DNA from: Pseudomonadota bacterium
GTDB lineage: Bacteria > Desulfobacterota > Syntrophia > Syntrophales > UBA5619
Assembly (NCBI GenBank): GCA_018827585.1
Contig: JAHJXP010000286.1
Location: 1-22,456 of the forward strand
DNA length: 22,456 nt
Direction of reading: 5' to 3'
The position numbers and the translations under genes were made by a program. Of this stretch, positions 1 through 5,979 are shown in pieces (position 1 is the first letter of the stretch; each line of letters starts with the position of its first letter). Below the pieces are notes generated by a model. The model was not told the origin of the DNA. It worked only from the letters and a program-made list of their open reading frames with translations, and searched no databases.

Positions 1-655
1 CAATCCTCCCAGGTTGATTATGAAGAAAACTTACCACATTATTTACGACATTACAAGGTTGACGTGACACTAGCTTCCGGCAGAAGAGTTCATACCGGCG
101 CAAATACGAAGCGCCCACAAATTCCTGGAATACCTTGAAGTGCGGCTCCTGTACCTTGACCGGTCGGTTGGATGCCTCGCAGTCTTCCAGCATGAAGAAG
201 TAACCAAGAAATGGCTGGGGACTTGTCAGATAGGCGCGCTCCCGGTAAGCGGTCCATAAATCGAGGGCGCTTCCCATCGCTTCTTCGATCCGATTGTTGA
301 AGTTGTTGCCGAAGGATGGGCCGACCTGCGACTTCACCTCGATTGCAACGAGAAGCGTATCCTCACGCACCACAAGCAGGTCCCATTCTTTGGTGGGGCG
401 GAAGAATCCCGGAAGCTCGACCGCCTTCTTCCTGAAGACATACCGCTCGGAAATACCGGAACCCTTGATGAGTTCCGTGAAGAGGTCGATTACGCCATCC
501 ATCTGTGCGCCGCCGGTCACTGCGCTGCGCAATCCCTGGTCAGCTTTCCCGGTCTGCTTCTGCTTGTCCCTCTGTCCCGCCCGCGTATTCCAGTAATGGG
601 CCACAGCCCGGCCGGTGCGTGCTGGCAGATCCCGCAATATGTCTTCCTGTTTCAT
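1..655 (-). CDS. PaeR7I/XhoI-type type II restriction endonuclease, C-terminus cut by window edge
   Basis: An open frame runs from ATG at 655 to the window edge (218 residues visible; the family is about 245 from memory, so roughly the last 25-30 are outside). The protein matches what I know of the PaeR7I/XhoI family, which cuts CTCGAG: an N-terminal RAVAHYWNTRAGQ block, a GAVTGG-like SAVTGGAQMDG block near residues 45-54, ELPGFFRPTKEWDLLVV near 80-96, and IEVKSQVGPSFGNNFNNR near 105-122. The PD-(D/E)xK catalytic residues would be D92, E106 and K108, all present. No methyltransferase is visible to the right; the partner, if any, must lie beyond position 1 or elsewhere. The gene starts 38 nt after an attC-like site, so it may be a gene cassette. 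Base composition is AT-richer than the genes from 1216 on, which suggests transfer. Recognition specificity is inferred only. Confidence 0.88.
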   Translation of the reverse strand, partial: MKQEDILRDLPARTGRAVAHYWNTRAGQRDKQKQTGKADQGLRSAVTGGAQMDGVIDLFTELIKGSGISERYVFRKKAVELPGFFRPTKEWDLLVVREDTLLVAIEVKSQVGPSFGNNFNNRIEEAMGSALDLWTAYRERAYLTSPQPFLGYFFMLEDCEASNRPVKVQEPHFKVFQEFVGASYLRRYELFCRKLVSRQPCNVVNNVVSFLHNQPGRI

Positions 656-692
656 AGGCATGATGTATCAGATTCCCCGCTCTCTTTCAATT

Positions 693-757
693 GGCCAACG
701 TATTAAGATTTTTTTTTACTGCGCGGAGCCGACGTAAAAACCATTAATACGTTAGAC
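693..757 (-). other. attC-like integron recombination site
   Basis: Read on the minus strand the element begins GTCTAAC (fits the R'' box RYYYAAC) and ends GTTGGCC (R' box GTTRRRY with one mismatch), 65 nt in total. The outer arms AACGTATTAA (697-706) and TTAATACGTT (744-753) are perfect 10-base complements. Inside them TTTTTAC and GTAAAAA form a second stem, separated by unequal internal loops, around a GC-rich apex. A double-stem imperfect hairpin of this size is the known architecture of attC sites. It lies between the 64-residue gene and the restriction gene, in the orientation expected for a site at the 3' end of the upstream cassette. No integrase gene is visible in the window. Confidence 0.6.
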
Positions 758-833
758 CTCCTGATTTCTGGAGAGATGCTCAGCGTCCAATTTATCTTTT
801 TCGCGGCCGGTTGAATGTTTGTTTTTTATCAGA

Positions 834-1028
834 TTATCTCTGGAGCCGAGTAAGAGTTGTAACATTTCTCGGTAATCTTCGTTCAACATACTCAGCCCCT
901 TTGAGCGACCACAGTTCCGCCGTCAACTCCCATATGAATGAGACACGTTCTGCCGCAGATGCGCGGACAAAGCTGTCATCCTCTTTGGAAACTTTTTTCA
1001 ATGTTGCTTGAGTGCGAATCACTTTCAT
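834..1028 (-). CDS. 64-residue orphan protein, probable gene cassette product
   Basis: ATG at 1028 to TAA at 834. The protein is charged and soluble, with no membrane segment or signal peptide. It contains an RVSFIWELTAELWSLKG stretch followed by VERRLPRNVTTL. I recall small proteins of this pattern (WELT-E-WSL ... VERRLQR-V) next to nucleotidyltransferase or toxin-antitoxin genes in many bacteria, but I know of no assigned function and no such partner is visible here. A TATAAT hexamer (1035-1040 on this strand) lies a few bases before the ATG, so any transcript from it would be nearly leaderless; the -35 match is poor. The gene sits alone between a GTTAGAC boundary (1067-1073) and the attC-like site (693-757), as a single-gene integron cassette would. 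Confidence 0.6.
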   Translation of the reverse strand: MKVIRTQATLKKVSKEDDSFVRASAAERVSFIWELTAELWSLKGAEYVERRLPRNVTTLTRLQR

Positions 1029-1066
1029 GATCTAATTATATCATGTTTCCGATATTTATGACACTG

Positions 1067-1073
1067 GTCTAAC
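1067..1073 (-). other. GTTAGAC cassette boundary (R' half-site)
   Basis: On the minus strand this heptamer fits the attC/attI crossover consensus GTTRRRY. It is the exact reverse complement of the GTCTAAC R'' box at 751-757, as expected if the two belong to one circularised cassette with crossover after the first G. The implied cassette spans about 699-1072. The TAG that ends the adjoining dehydrogenase fragment lies within this heptamer. Confidence 0.5.
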
Positions 1074-1215
1074 TTGGAGGGCGGTACTTGTCGCCCAGTT
1101 GCTCCTGCAGGCTCTTGATGCACAGGTGGACCACGTCGAGGCCCGAGGCGTCGGACGCCTTGAAGGGACCGACAGGGATCCCCCTCCGTTCGTGGATTCC
1201 TTGGTCCTGAGCGCC
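1069..1215 (-). pseudogene. C-terminal fragment of a 3-hydroxyacyl-CoA dehydrogenase
   Basis: In the frame that continues straight after the stop of the BadI/MenB-like gene there are 48 open codons reading ...RGIPVGPFKASDASGLDVVHL... and ending KYRPPS-stop. The G(I/F/L)PxGPF ... D..GLDV ... LGD.YRPPP pattern is characteristic of the C-terminal domain of NAD-dependent 3-hydroxyacyl-CoA dehydrogenases (Hbd/FadB type). There is no start codon or N-terminal domain before it. It is cut at GTTAGAC, just before where the family normally continues with the PLL..LV..G..G.K.G.G(F/Y) region. It is therefore a remnant with breaks on both sides. The catalytic activity must be lost. The identification rests on one conserved block. 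Confidence 0.55.
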
Positions 1216-2013
1216 TCACCTTCCCCGGAATTTGGAGAAGTCCGGTTTTCTCTTCTCCAGGAAGGCGGTCTTGCCTTCGAGCGATTCGTCCGTCTCGTAG
1301 TACATGCCGAGCCCGCCCACCCCCAGATTGGTGATCCCCATCACGCCGTCCGTCTCGCCGTGAAACGCGTACTTGAGCATCTTCAACGCGGTGGGGCTCT
1401 TTTCCAGAAGCTCCCGGCACCACATCCCGACCTCTTCATCGAGCTTGTCCGGAGGGACGACCGCATTGACGAGGCCCATCTCCAGCGCTTGCCTCGCCGT
1501 GTAACGCCGGCACAGGAACCAGATCTCTTTTGCCTTCTTCATCCCCACGGCCCGCGCGAGATCCCCCGTGCCGTAGCCGGGGTCGAAGCTCCCGACCCGG
1601 GGCCCCACCTGACCGAACTGCGCTGTTTCGGAGGCGATGGATAGGTCGCACACCACATGGAACACATGCCCCCCGCCGATCGCGAATCCGTTGACCCGGG
1701 CGATCACCGGTTTGGGAATCGTACGGATCAGCAGCGACACCTGCTGCCAGCCCACCTCAAGCGGAAGGGCGGCGACGGTTCCGCCATAGCCCCCTTTGTC
1801 TCGGATTGACTGGTCGCCGCCGGTACAGAACGCCTTGTCACCCGCGCCGGTGAGGACGACCACCCCTACGCCCTTATCGACCCATGCGTCGGTGAAGGCC
1901 TGCGTGAGCTCGTATATGGTCACCGGCGTACACGCGTTGTACCTCTCCGGCCGGTTGATCGTGATCGTGGCGATTCCGTCCCTTTTATCGTAGATGATTT
2001 CCTTGAACTCCAT
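1216..2013 (-). CDS. BadI/MenB-type enoyl-CoA hydratase superfamily ring hydrolase or synthase
   Basis: A 265-residue crotonase-fold protein, the usual length for the family, with start ATG at 2013 preceded by GGAGGGGGA. Oxyanion-hole blocks are present at CTGGD (63-67) and AIGGGH (111-116), followed by QVGPRVGSFDPGYGT (135-149) and a MYYETDESLEGKTAFLEKRKPDF tail read in pieces near the C-terminus. The closest families I recall are 1,4-dihydroxy-2-naphthoyl-CoA synthase (MenB) and 2-ketocyclohexanecarboxyl-CoA hydrolase (BadI). The QVGP and DPGYGT residues fit BadI better than MenB, which has QTGP and DGGYGS. No other menaquinone gene is visible. The adjoining dehydrogenase scrap suggests a former beta-oxidation-like or alicyclic acid degradation operon. 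Which of the two reactions it performs cannot be settled by eye. Confidence 0.8.
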   Translation of the reverse strand: MEFKEIIYDKRDGIATITINRPERYNACTPVTIYELTQAFTDAWVDKGVGVVVLTGAGDKAFCTGGDQSIRDKGGYGGTVAALPLEVGWQQVSLLIRTIPKPVIARVNGFAIGGGHVFHVVCDLSIASETAQFGQVGPRVGSFDPGYGTGDLARAVGMKKAKEIWFLCRRYTARQALEMGLVNAVVPPDKLDEEVGMWCRELLEKSPTALKMLKYAFHGETDGVMGITNLGVGGLGMYYETDESLEGKTAFLEKRKPDFSKFRGR

Positions 2014-2066
2014 TCCCCCTCCTCTCCCCTGCCCCCACTCCGTTCACCTCGCTGAAAGCCGCACAC

Positions 2067-2309
2067 TCAGCCGATGATGCGCAGGGCAAAATAGGGCGCC
2101 AGATTGAACAGAAATATCCCTATTTTGAACAGCCCCATCCCTGAATAGTGAATCGCTGTGAACTGCTCGACTGATAGAGGAAACCATTTCTTATGGAGGC
2201 GATAGACCCAGTCGTGAGCCAGGGTGAAAATCAAAAACCACCAGAGCAGCAGCCCCAGATTGATGACCGCACACCAAGCAAAGAAAGCACGAATGACCTC
2301 TATTTTCAT
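2067..2309 (-). CDS. DUF6868-type small membrane protein
   Basis: An 80-residue protein starting at ATG 2309 with a good ribosome site (AAAGGAGGGAGAAA). Two hydrophobic segments are visible: about residues 8-31 (FFAWCAVINLGLLLWWFLIF) and about 58-79 (GLFKIGIFLFNLAPYFALRI). They are joined by a basic, aromatic loop (HDWVYRLHKKWFPLSVEQF). This pattern matches the uncharacterised DUF6868 family as I remember it (W..VIN.GLL..WF ... HDW.YRLH..WF.LS...F). It probably sits in the inner membrane. No function is known to me. It stands 53 nt upstream of the BadI/MenB-like gene on the same strand and could be co-transcribed with it. Confidence 0.8.
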   Translation of the reverse strand: MKIEVIRAFFAWCAVINLGLLLWWFLIFTLAHDWVYRLHKKWFPLSVEQFTAIHYSGMGLFKIGIFLFNLAPYFALRIIG

Positions 2310-2527
2310 TTTCTCCCTCCTTTAGCATTTCGTTATTTCGTTCAGGGGCGGCAACGGACCCAAGGGCTCGTCAGCGGCGGGAGAAGCTTCGAGGCAGGCT
2401 ACTTGGAGAGAATCCATACCGCCGTATGCGCGACAACCTCTCATTCGATCCCGTTGAAGCCGTGGCAGGCATACACCCCGCGGTGAAGGCTTGCGGGGCG
2501 CCTCCGGGCGGAGTGCCCTGCCGCCAT

Positions 2528-2562
2528 AAAAAAAGGCCGCGGATGCCCGGGAGCCGCGGCCT
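2528..2562 (-). terminator. Rho-independent terminator downstream of rubrerythrin
   Basis: On the minus strand AGGCCGCGG (2554-2562) pairs perfectly with CCGCGGCCT (2534-2542) over an 11-nt loop, and a run of seven T follows (2528-2534). It begins 14 nt past the rubrerythrin stop and points the right way for that gene. Confidence 0.9.
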
Positions 2563-2575
2563 GATCCGGAAGAAC

Positions 2576-3154
2576 TCAATAATTCTCGGCCAGAACCTCG
2601 TAATAGGGCTGCGGATGCTGGCAGGCCGGGCAGATCTTCGGGGGCGTCTTTCCCTCGAAGATATAGCCGCAGTTGATGCAGCGCCACTTCACCGCCTTGT
2701 CCTTCTTGAAGACCTTCTTCTTCGCAACGTTCTCGATCAGTTTCCGGTAGCGCGCCTCATGGAATTTCTCCACCTTGGCGATCTGGTCAAAGGAACGGGC
2801 CGCCTCGGGGAATCCCTCGGCCTTGGCCGTTTTAGCGAAGTCCGCATAGATGGTGGTCCACTCCATCTTTTCGCCCGCCGCCGCGGCCTCGAGATTCTCC
2901 TTCGTCTTCCCGATCATGCCGGCGGGATAGGCGGCGGTGATCTCCACCTCGCCCCCCTGGAGGTGCTTGAAGAACACCTTGGCATGCTCCTTTTCGTTGT
3001 CCGCCGTCTCGGCGAAGATGTTCGCGATCTGCTCGTACCCCTCCTTCCGGGCCGCACTGGCGAAATAGGTATAGCGGTTCCTCGCCTGGGACTCGCCAGC
3101 AAAAGCGGCCAGCAGATTCTTCTCCGTTTTCGAACCTTTGAATGATTTTGCCAT
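2576..3154 (-). CDS. rbr: Rubrerythrin
   Basis: A 192-residue classic rubrerythrin: an N-terminal ferritin-like four-helix domain with the diiron ligands (E21, E54-x2-H57, E98, E129-x2-H132) and a C-terminal rubredoxin-like knuckle with C159-x2-C162 and C175-x2-C178. The family reduces hydrogen peroxide in the cytoplasm of anaerobes, taking electrons from rubredoxin or NAD(P)H-dependent partners. The start at 3154 is fixed by an excellent AAGGAGGTGA site seven bases upstream. The gene is followed by its own strong terminator and separated from the GGDEF gene by 32 nt, so it may be monocistronic or the last gene of a short unit. All metal ligands are intact, and the length is normal for the family. 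Confidence 0.97.
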   Translation of the reverse strand: MAKSFKGSKTEKNLLAAFAGESQARNRYTYFASAARKEGYEQIANIFAETADNEKEHAKVFFKHLQGGEVEITAAYPAGMIGKTKENLEAAAAGEKMEWTTIYADFAKTAKAEGFPEAARSFDQIAKVEKFHEARYRKLIENVAKKKVFKKDKAVKWRCINCGYIFEGKTPPKICPACQHPQPYYEVLAENY

Positions 3155-3186
3155 CTTTATTTCACCTCCTTATGGAATTAGATTCG

Positions 3187-4176
3187 CTACTCGGAAATGC
3201 AGTTCCCGCCTTTATCCCTGGCGTGCGAAAGGGCTTTGCCCGCCTCGGCAAGGAGCTGTTTCCCCGTCTGGCCCGGCTGCAGCGCCGCTAAACCGATGGA
3301 AACGGTCGGATGAGGCATGGCGCTCCCATCGGGCATGACGGGAACAGAGCCCATGATCCCCTGGTGAAGCCGCTCGGAGATCCGCCGCGCCATTTCCAAT
3401 TCCACCTTGGGCAGCAGAACGGCGAACTCGTCGCCCCCGTAACGGGCGATAATCTCCGCCGGGCGGAGATTATCGCCGATTGCATTGGCCACCGAGTAGA
3501 GGACGTGATCGCCGTGGGTGTGGCCGTGACGCTCGTTGAAGGCCCTGAAGTCATCGATATCGACGATGATCAGGCACAGAGGACGTCCATCCGTGGTGCA
3601 CCGATGGACCTGGCGTTCGATGACCTGATACAGCCAGAAACGGTTGTGGAGGCCGGTCAGCGCATCGATCGTCCCGTATCCCCGCAAATCACCCATATCC
3701 CCGATCTCGGCGATGACGGCGTCGGCATGCCGGAGACGGGAGGTGAGAATGCCGATGATATTACAGGCGGCGGCATGGGAAGAGTTAATCAGCGACCAGA
3801 GGATCTCCTCGTCCATCGCCAGCAGGCGGGTCGGTTCCGCGGCCACGACATAGGCCGACGTCGGCTGGCGGTCAATCACGGACATCTCGGCGACGCTTTC
3901 CCCCGGTCCGAGGATCGCCGTCGGCTTGCTGTCGAGCGAATCCAGATGGACGGACACGCGGCCGTCAAGGAGGAAATAAACTGTGCGGTTCGTCTCTCCC
4001 CGATTTATAAGCACCTCTCCCGGTTCCAGAAACCGGACGGTGCAGGCGTCGATAATACCCTTGATCGATTCCAGATCGACCGACTTGAAAAGCCGTATCT
4101 CCCTCAGTTCCTCTTCTCTGATTGCATTCATCGCTTCCCCCAGTATTGACGACTTCCCCGCCTGCAACAAATGCAC
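3187..4176 (-). CDS. cNMP-binding domain/GGDEF diguanylate cyclase
   Basis: A 329-residue cytoplasmic signalling protein. Residues about 26-125 form a cyclic-nucleotide-binding (CRP-like) beta roll (LFKSVDLESIKGII ... PGEVLINRGE ... VYFLLDGRVSV ... GPGESVAEMSVIDRQPTSAYV). Residues about 165-325 form a GGDEF domain with DALTGLHNR (171-179), the D-I-D metal region (206-208) and an intact YGGDEF (246-251), so it should make cyclic di-GMP. The usual inhibitory RxxD site just before the core reads R238-P-A-E here, so classical product inhibition may be weak or absent. No helix-turn-helix or membrane segment is seen. The start is uncertain: GTG at 4176 has GGAG upstream; ATG at 4131 (314 residues) has GGGGGAAGCG. 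Either keeps both domains. Confidence 0.93.
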   Translation of the reverse strand: MHLLQAGKSSILGEAMNAIREEELREIRLFKSVDLESIKGIIDACTVRFLEPGEVLINRGETNRTVYFLLDGRVSVHLDSLDSKPTAILGPGESVAEMSVIDRQPTSAYVVAAEPTRLLAMDEEILWSLINSSHAAACNIIGILTSRLRHADAVIAEIGDMGDLRGYGTIDALTGLHNRFWLYQVIERQVHRCTTDGRPLCLIIVDIDDFRAFNERHGHTHGDHVLYSVANAIGDNLRPAEIIARYGGDEFAVLLPKVELEMARRISERLHQGIMGSVPVMPDGSAMPHPTVSIGLAALQPGQTGKQLLAEAGKALSHARDKGGNCISE

Positions 4177-4265
4177 CTTCCGGTCTCCTCTCCGAATGAG
4201 ACGAAGAGGAAGAGGCCGGCGGCGTACAATTAAATCGGCCTTAGACTTTTGAAAATGCCGCCTTT

Positions 4266-4360
4266 GTCATTCCGGGCCTGACCCGGACTCCAGGATGCCT
4301 TTGAAAAGACTGGATTCCTGCGCCTGTCCCGGACCCCGATCCGGGATCCGCAATAATGAC
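4266..4360. repeat. Dispersed palindromic repeat of the 'GTCATTCCGGG' type
   Basis: The segment opens GTCATTCCGGGCCTGACCC and closes GGGATCCGCAATAATGAC, with GACTCCAG and CTGGATTC arms inside, so it folds as an imperfect palindrome. I recognise the pattern (GTCATTCCGGG..TGACCCGGA..CCAG ... CTGGATTCC) as a common dispersed repeat in deltaproteobacterial and other genomes. It lies in the gap between the GGDEF gene and the flavoprotein gene. Confidence 0.65.
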
Positions 4361-4393
4361 AATTTGCCGAGTATCAGGAGAAATTCAAAGATC

Positions 4394-4969
4394 TCAGCCG
4401 TTAATCTTCTTGATGAGCCAGGCCATGTTCTGCCCCAGAATTGTCATGGTCTGCATCCCCTCCTCATCCTCCGCCACAGCGCCCGGTTCTCTGCCGATGC
4501 CGATGTTCCAGTAGTTCGACCCCACCACTATCATCTGGCCGATCAGAAAAAAGAAATTGAGGGAGCTGAAGGTGTGGATGGCGCCGGCCCGCCGCACAGC
4601 CACCACCCCGGCGCCAACCTTCCGTTTGAACAGGCCGTTGTTGGCGCGGGCGACCATGCCCGAGCGCTCGATCAGCGCCTTCATGCCGGAGGTGATATTG
4701 GAAAAATAGGTAGGGGAGCCCAGGAGAATGCCGTCGGCCGCCCGCATTTTATCGATGCACTCGTTGACGATGTCGCCGGTCACAGCGCAGTGGCCGTCCA
4801 TTTCCTTGTGACACTTGTAGCAGGCCTGGCAGCCGGGGATGATTTTTCCCGCGAGGGAGACGAGTTCCGTCTCGATTCCCTCTTTTTGGATTTCATCGAG
4901 AACCAGGTTCAGCAGAATGGCCGTGTTGCCCTGCGCGCGGGCGCTGCCGTTGAACGCCACCACCTTCAT
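4394..4969 (-). CDS. Iron-sulfur flavoprotein (NADPH-dependent FMN reductase family)
   Basis: A 191-residue flavodoxin-like protein, the usual length for this group. FMN phosphate loop GSARAQGNT at 8-16 and second FMN loop SPTYFSNITSGMK at about 85-97. A compact C47-x2-C50-x2-C53-x7-C61 motif matches the [4Fe-4S] motif of archaeal and bacterial iron-sulfur flavoproteins (Isf). It is therefore likely a homo-oligomeric cytoplasmic electron carrier or reductase, with proposed roles in oxygen or peroxide defence in anaerobes. The start at 4969 is supported by AAGGAGTCGGACG upstream. The neighbouring rubrerythrin is consistent with an oxidative-stress context, though the GGDEF gene lies between them. 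The natural electron partner cannot be told from sequence. Confidence 0.88.
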   Translation of the reverse strand: MKVVAFNGSARAQGNTAILLNLVLDEIQKEGIETELVSLAGKIIPGCQACYKCHKEMDGHCAVTGDIVNECIDKMRAADGILLGSPTYFSNITSGMKALIERSGMVARANNGLFKRKVGAGVVAVRRAGAIHTFSSLNFFFLIGQMIVVGSNYWNIGIGREPGAVAEDEEGMQTMTILGQNMAWLIKKING

Positions 4970-5155
4970 CGTCCGACTCCTTGAATAAGAAAGTACCGGT
5001 ATGCCCGGCAGTAAGAGGGAACCCGGAAGTCTCGCGTAATATGTGTTGCTTTATAATGAAAACAATTCTTCCTGTCAAGATTGATGAACGCGAAAAGACG
5101 TAAAAAACAAAGATTCGTGACCTCGTAAAAAAAGTCTTAAAAGTTGCAAAAATGG

Positions 5156-5281
5156 GACGGCTCCGTAAAAAAGGCCGCAGGCAAGGCGCGCGAAGCCCGA
5201 GGAGTGAGGCGTACTTTGGCGTACGCCGCAACGACGAGGGATGAAGCGCAACGCAGCATCCGGCCTTTTTACGAAGTCGTC
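5156..5281 (-). repeat. Copy A of the 'CTTCGTAAAAAGTC' palindromic repeat
   Basis: A 126-bp element bounded by inverted arms (GACGGCTCCGTAAAA... on the plus strand; GACGACTTCGTAAAA... on the minus strand). Its interior is nearly identical, inverted, to the element at 8597-8721, including GGCGTACTTTGGCGTACGCC. It begins 8 nt beyond the stop of the phosphopantetheinyl transferase gene and could also act as that operon's end structure. Partial arm-like sequence (CCTCGTAAAAAAAGTC) precedes it near 5121-5136. Confidence 0.85.
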
Positions 5282-5289
5282 ATGATTCG

Positions 5290-5979
5290 TCAATCAGCGA
5301 GGAGGGCGAAGGCAGCGAAGCGGCCGTCGTGGCTGAGGCTGATATCCGCGGCGAACAGCAGGCCACGGAGAAAGACGCGGGGGGCGCCTGGTCCCACCGG
5401 ATCATTCCGGATTTCGAGATCCTCGAAAGGACATCGGTTGCGGCGGGCGATCTCCCGAAGGACCCGCCTCCGGACGAACGCCGAGGGATCGGGGATGTTT
5501 TCGCAGTCGCCCGCATGATCGGAACGGAGAAAATCGCCGGCGTCTTCCGCAACGCCCACACGATCCACATGCTGGACGATCCTCTCTAACTCGGCCTCTG
5601 ATCCAGCCGTCAGGGCGTGGACGTAGCCCTCCGCGACGGCTACGCGGAGCGCCAGCTCGCCCTGCGGGGTGAAAACGCAACCTGAGAAAATAGGGATGTC
5701 ACCCCTATTTTCTTCCGAAAAAAACAGGGGCGCTGTCCCCAGAATTGCGCGATAGCGCCGGGGAATCGAACAGACATCAGGATTGTCGCGGCTGACGGCC
5801 TTGTAGGCCGCCTCCTTCGCCGCCCAGAGCGACCAGAGGAGCGCATCGGGACAGTCCGCCCCGGCGATCAGTTCCCTTTCCTCCGGGGTGAAGATCCGGC
5901 CGAGGAAACGGCCATCGCCGCTTTTTCCGCGATTGCCCGACTCCTCCAGATCGACGATGTCGTTACCCACGGGCGGCAA
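5290..5979 (-). CDS. 4'-phosphopantetheinyl transferase (AcpS/Sfp superfamily)
   Basis: Activates acyl carrier proteins by moving phosphopantetheine from CoA to the carrier serine. The visible signature is VGNDIVDLEE near the N-terminus (Mg-binding aspartates at about residues 7 and 10) and LWAAKEAAYK at about 51-60 (catalytic E56 and K55 region). The C-terminal ADISLSHDGRFAAFAL block marks a longer, two-part family member of about 229 residues rather than the ~120-residue housekeeping AcpS. The frame is open back to 6066, but that would overlap the acyltransferase gene by about 100 nt. I chose TTG at 5979, six bases after GGGAG; GTG at 5970 is the alternative. It is translationally coupled to the acyltransferase gene and is the last gene of the lipid cluster. 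Presumably it serves the ACP at 6709-6957. A palindromic repeat lies inside the frame (5686-5744). Confidence 0.85.
   Translation of the reverse strand: MPPVGNDIVDLEESGNRGKSGDGRFLGRIFTPEERELIAGADCPDALLWSLWAAKEAAYKAVSRDNPDVCSIPRRYRAILGTAPLFFSEENRGDIPIFSGCVFTPQGELALRVAVAEGYVHALTAGSEAELERIVQHVDRVGVAEDAGDFLRSDHAGDCENIPDPSAFVRRRVLREIARRNRCPFEDLEIRNDPVGPGAPRVFLRGLLFAADISLSHDGRFAAFALLAD
5686..5744 (+). repeat. Palindromic 'CAGGGGCGCTGTCCCC' repeat inside the transferase gene
   Basis: AAAATAGGGATGTCACCCCTATTTT forms a small palindrome (written here across its axis in two arms, AAAATAGGG and CCCTATTTT), next to AAAACAGGGGCGCTGTCCCC (5721-5740). The latter recurs, inverted, in the intergenic element at 12919-12975. 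The insertion keeps the reading frame and encodes roughly ILGTAPLFF..ENRGDIPIFSG in the middle of the phosphopantetheinyl transferase. Confidence 0.65.

Noticed and set aside
294..596. Plus-strand 100-codon open frame
   Set aside because: It is antisense to the restriction endonuclease gene, whose motifs are clear on the other strand; the peptide has no family pattern.
2310..2527. Possible rhodanese-like or small-protein remnant on the minus strand between DUF6868 and the terminator
   Set aside because: Scattered weak resemblance, several frames needed and no conserved motif; I see nothing reliable here.
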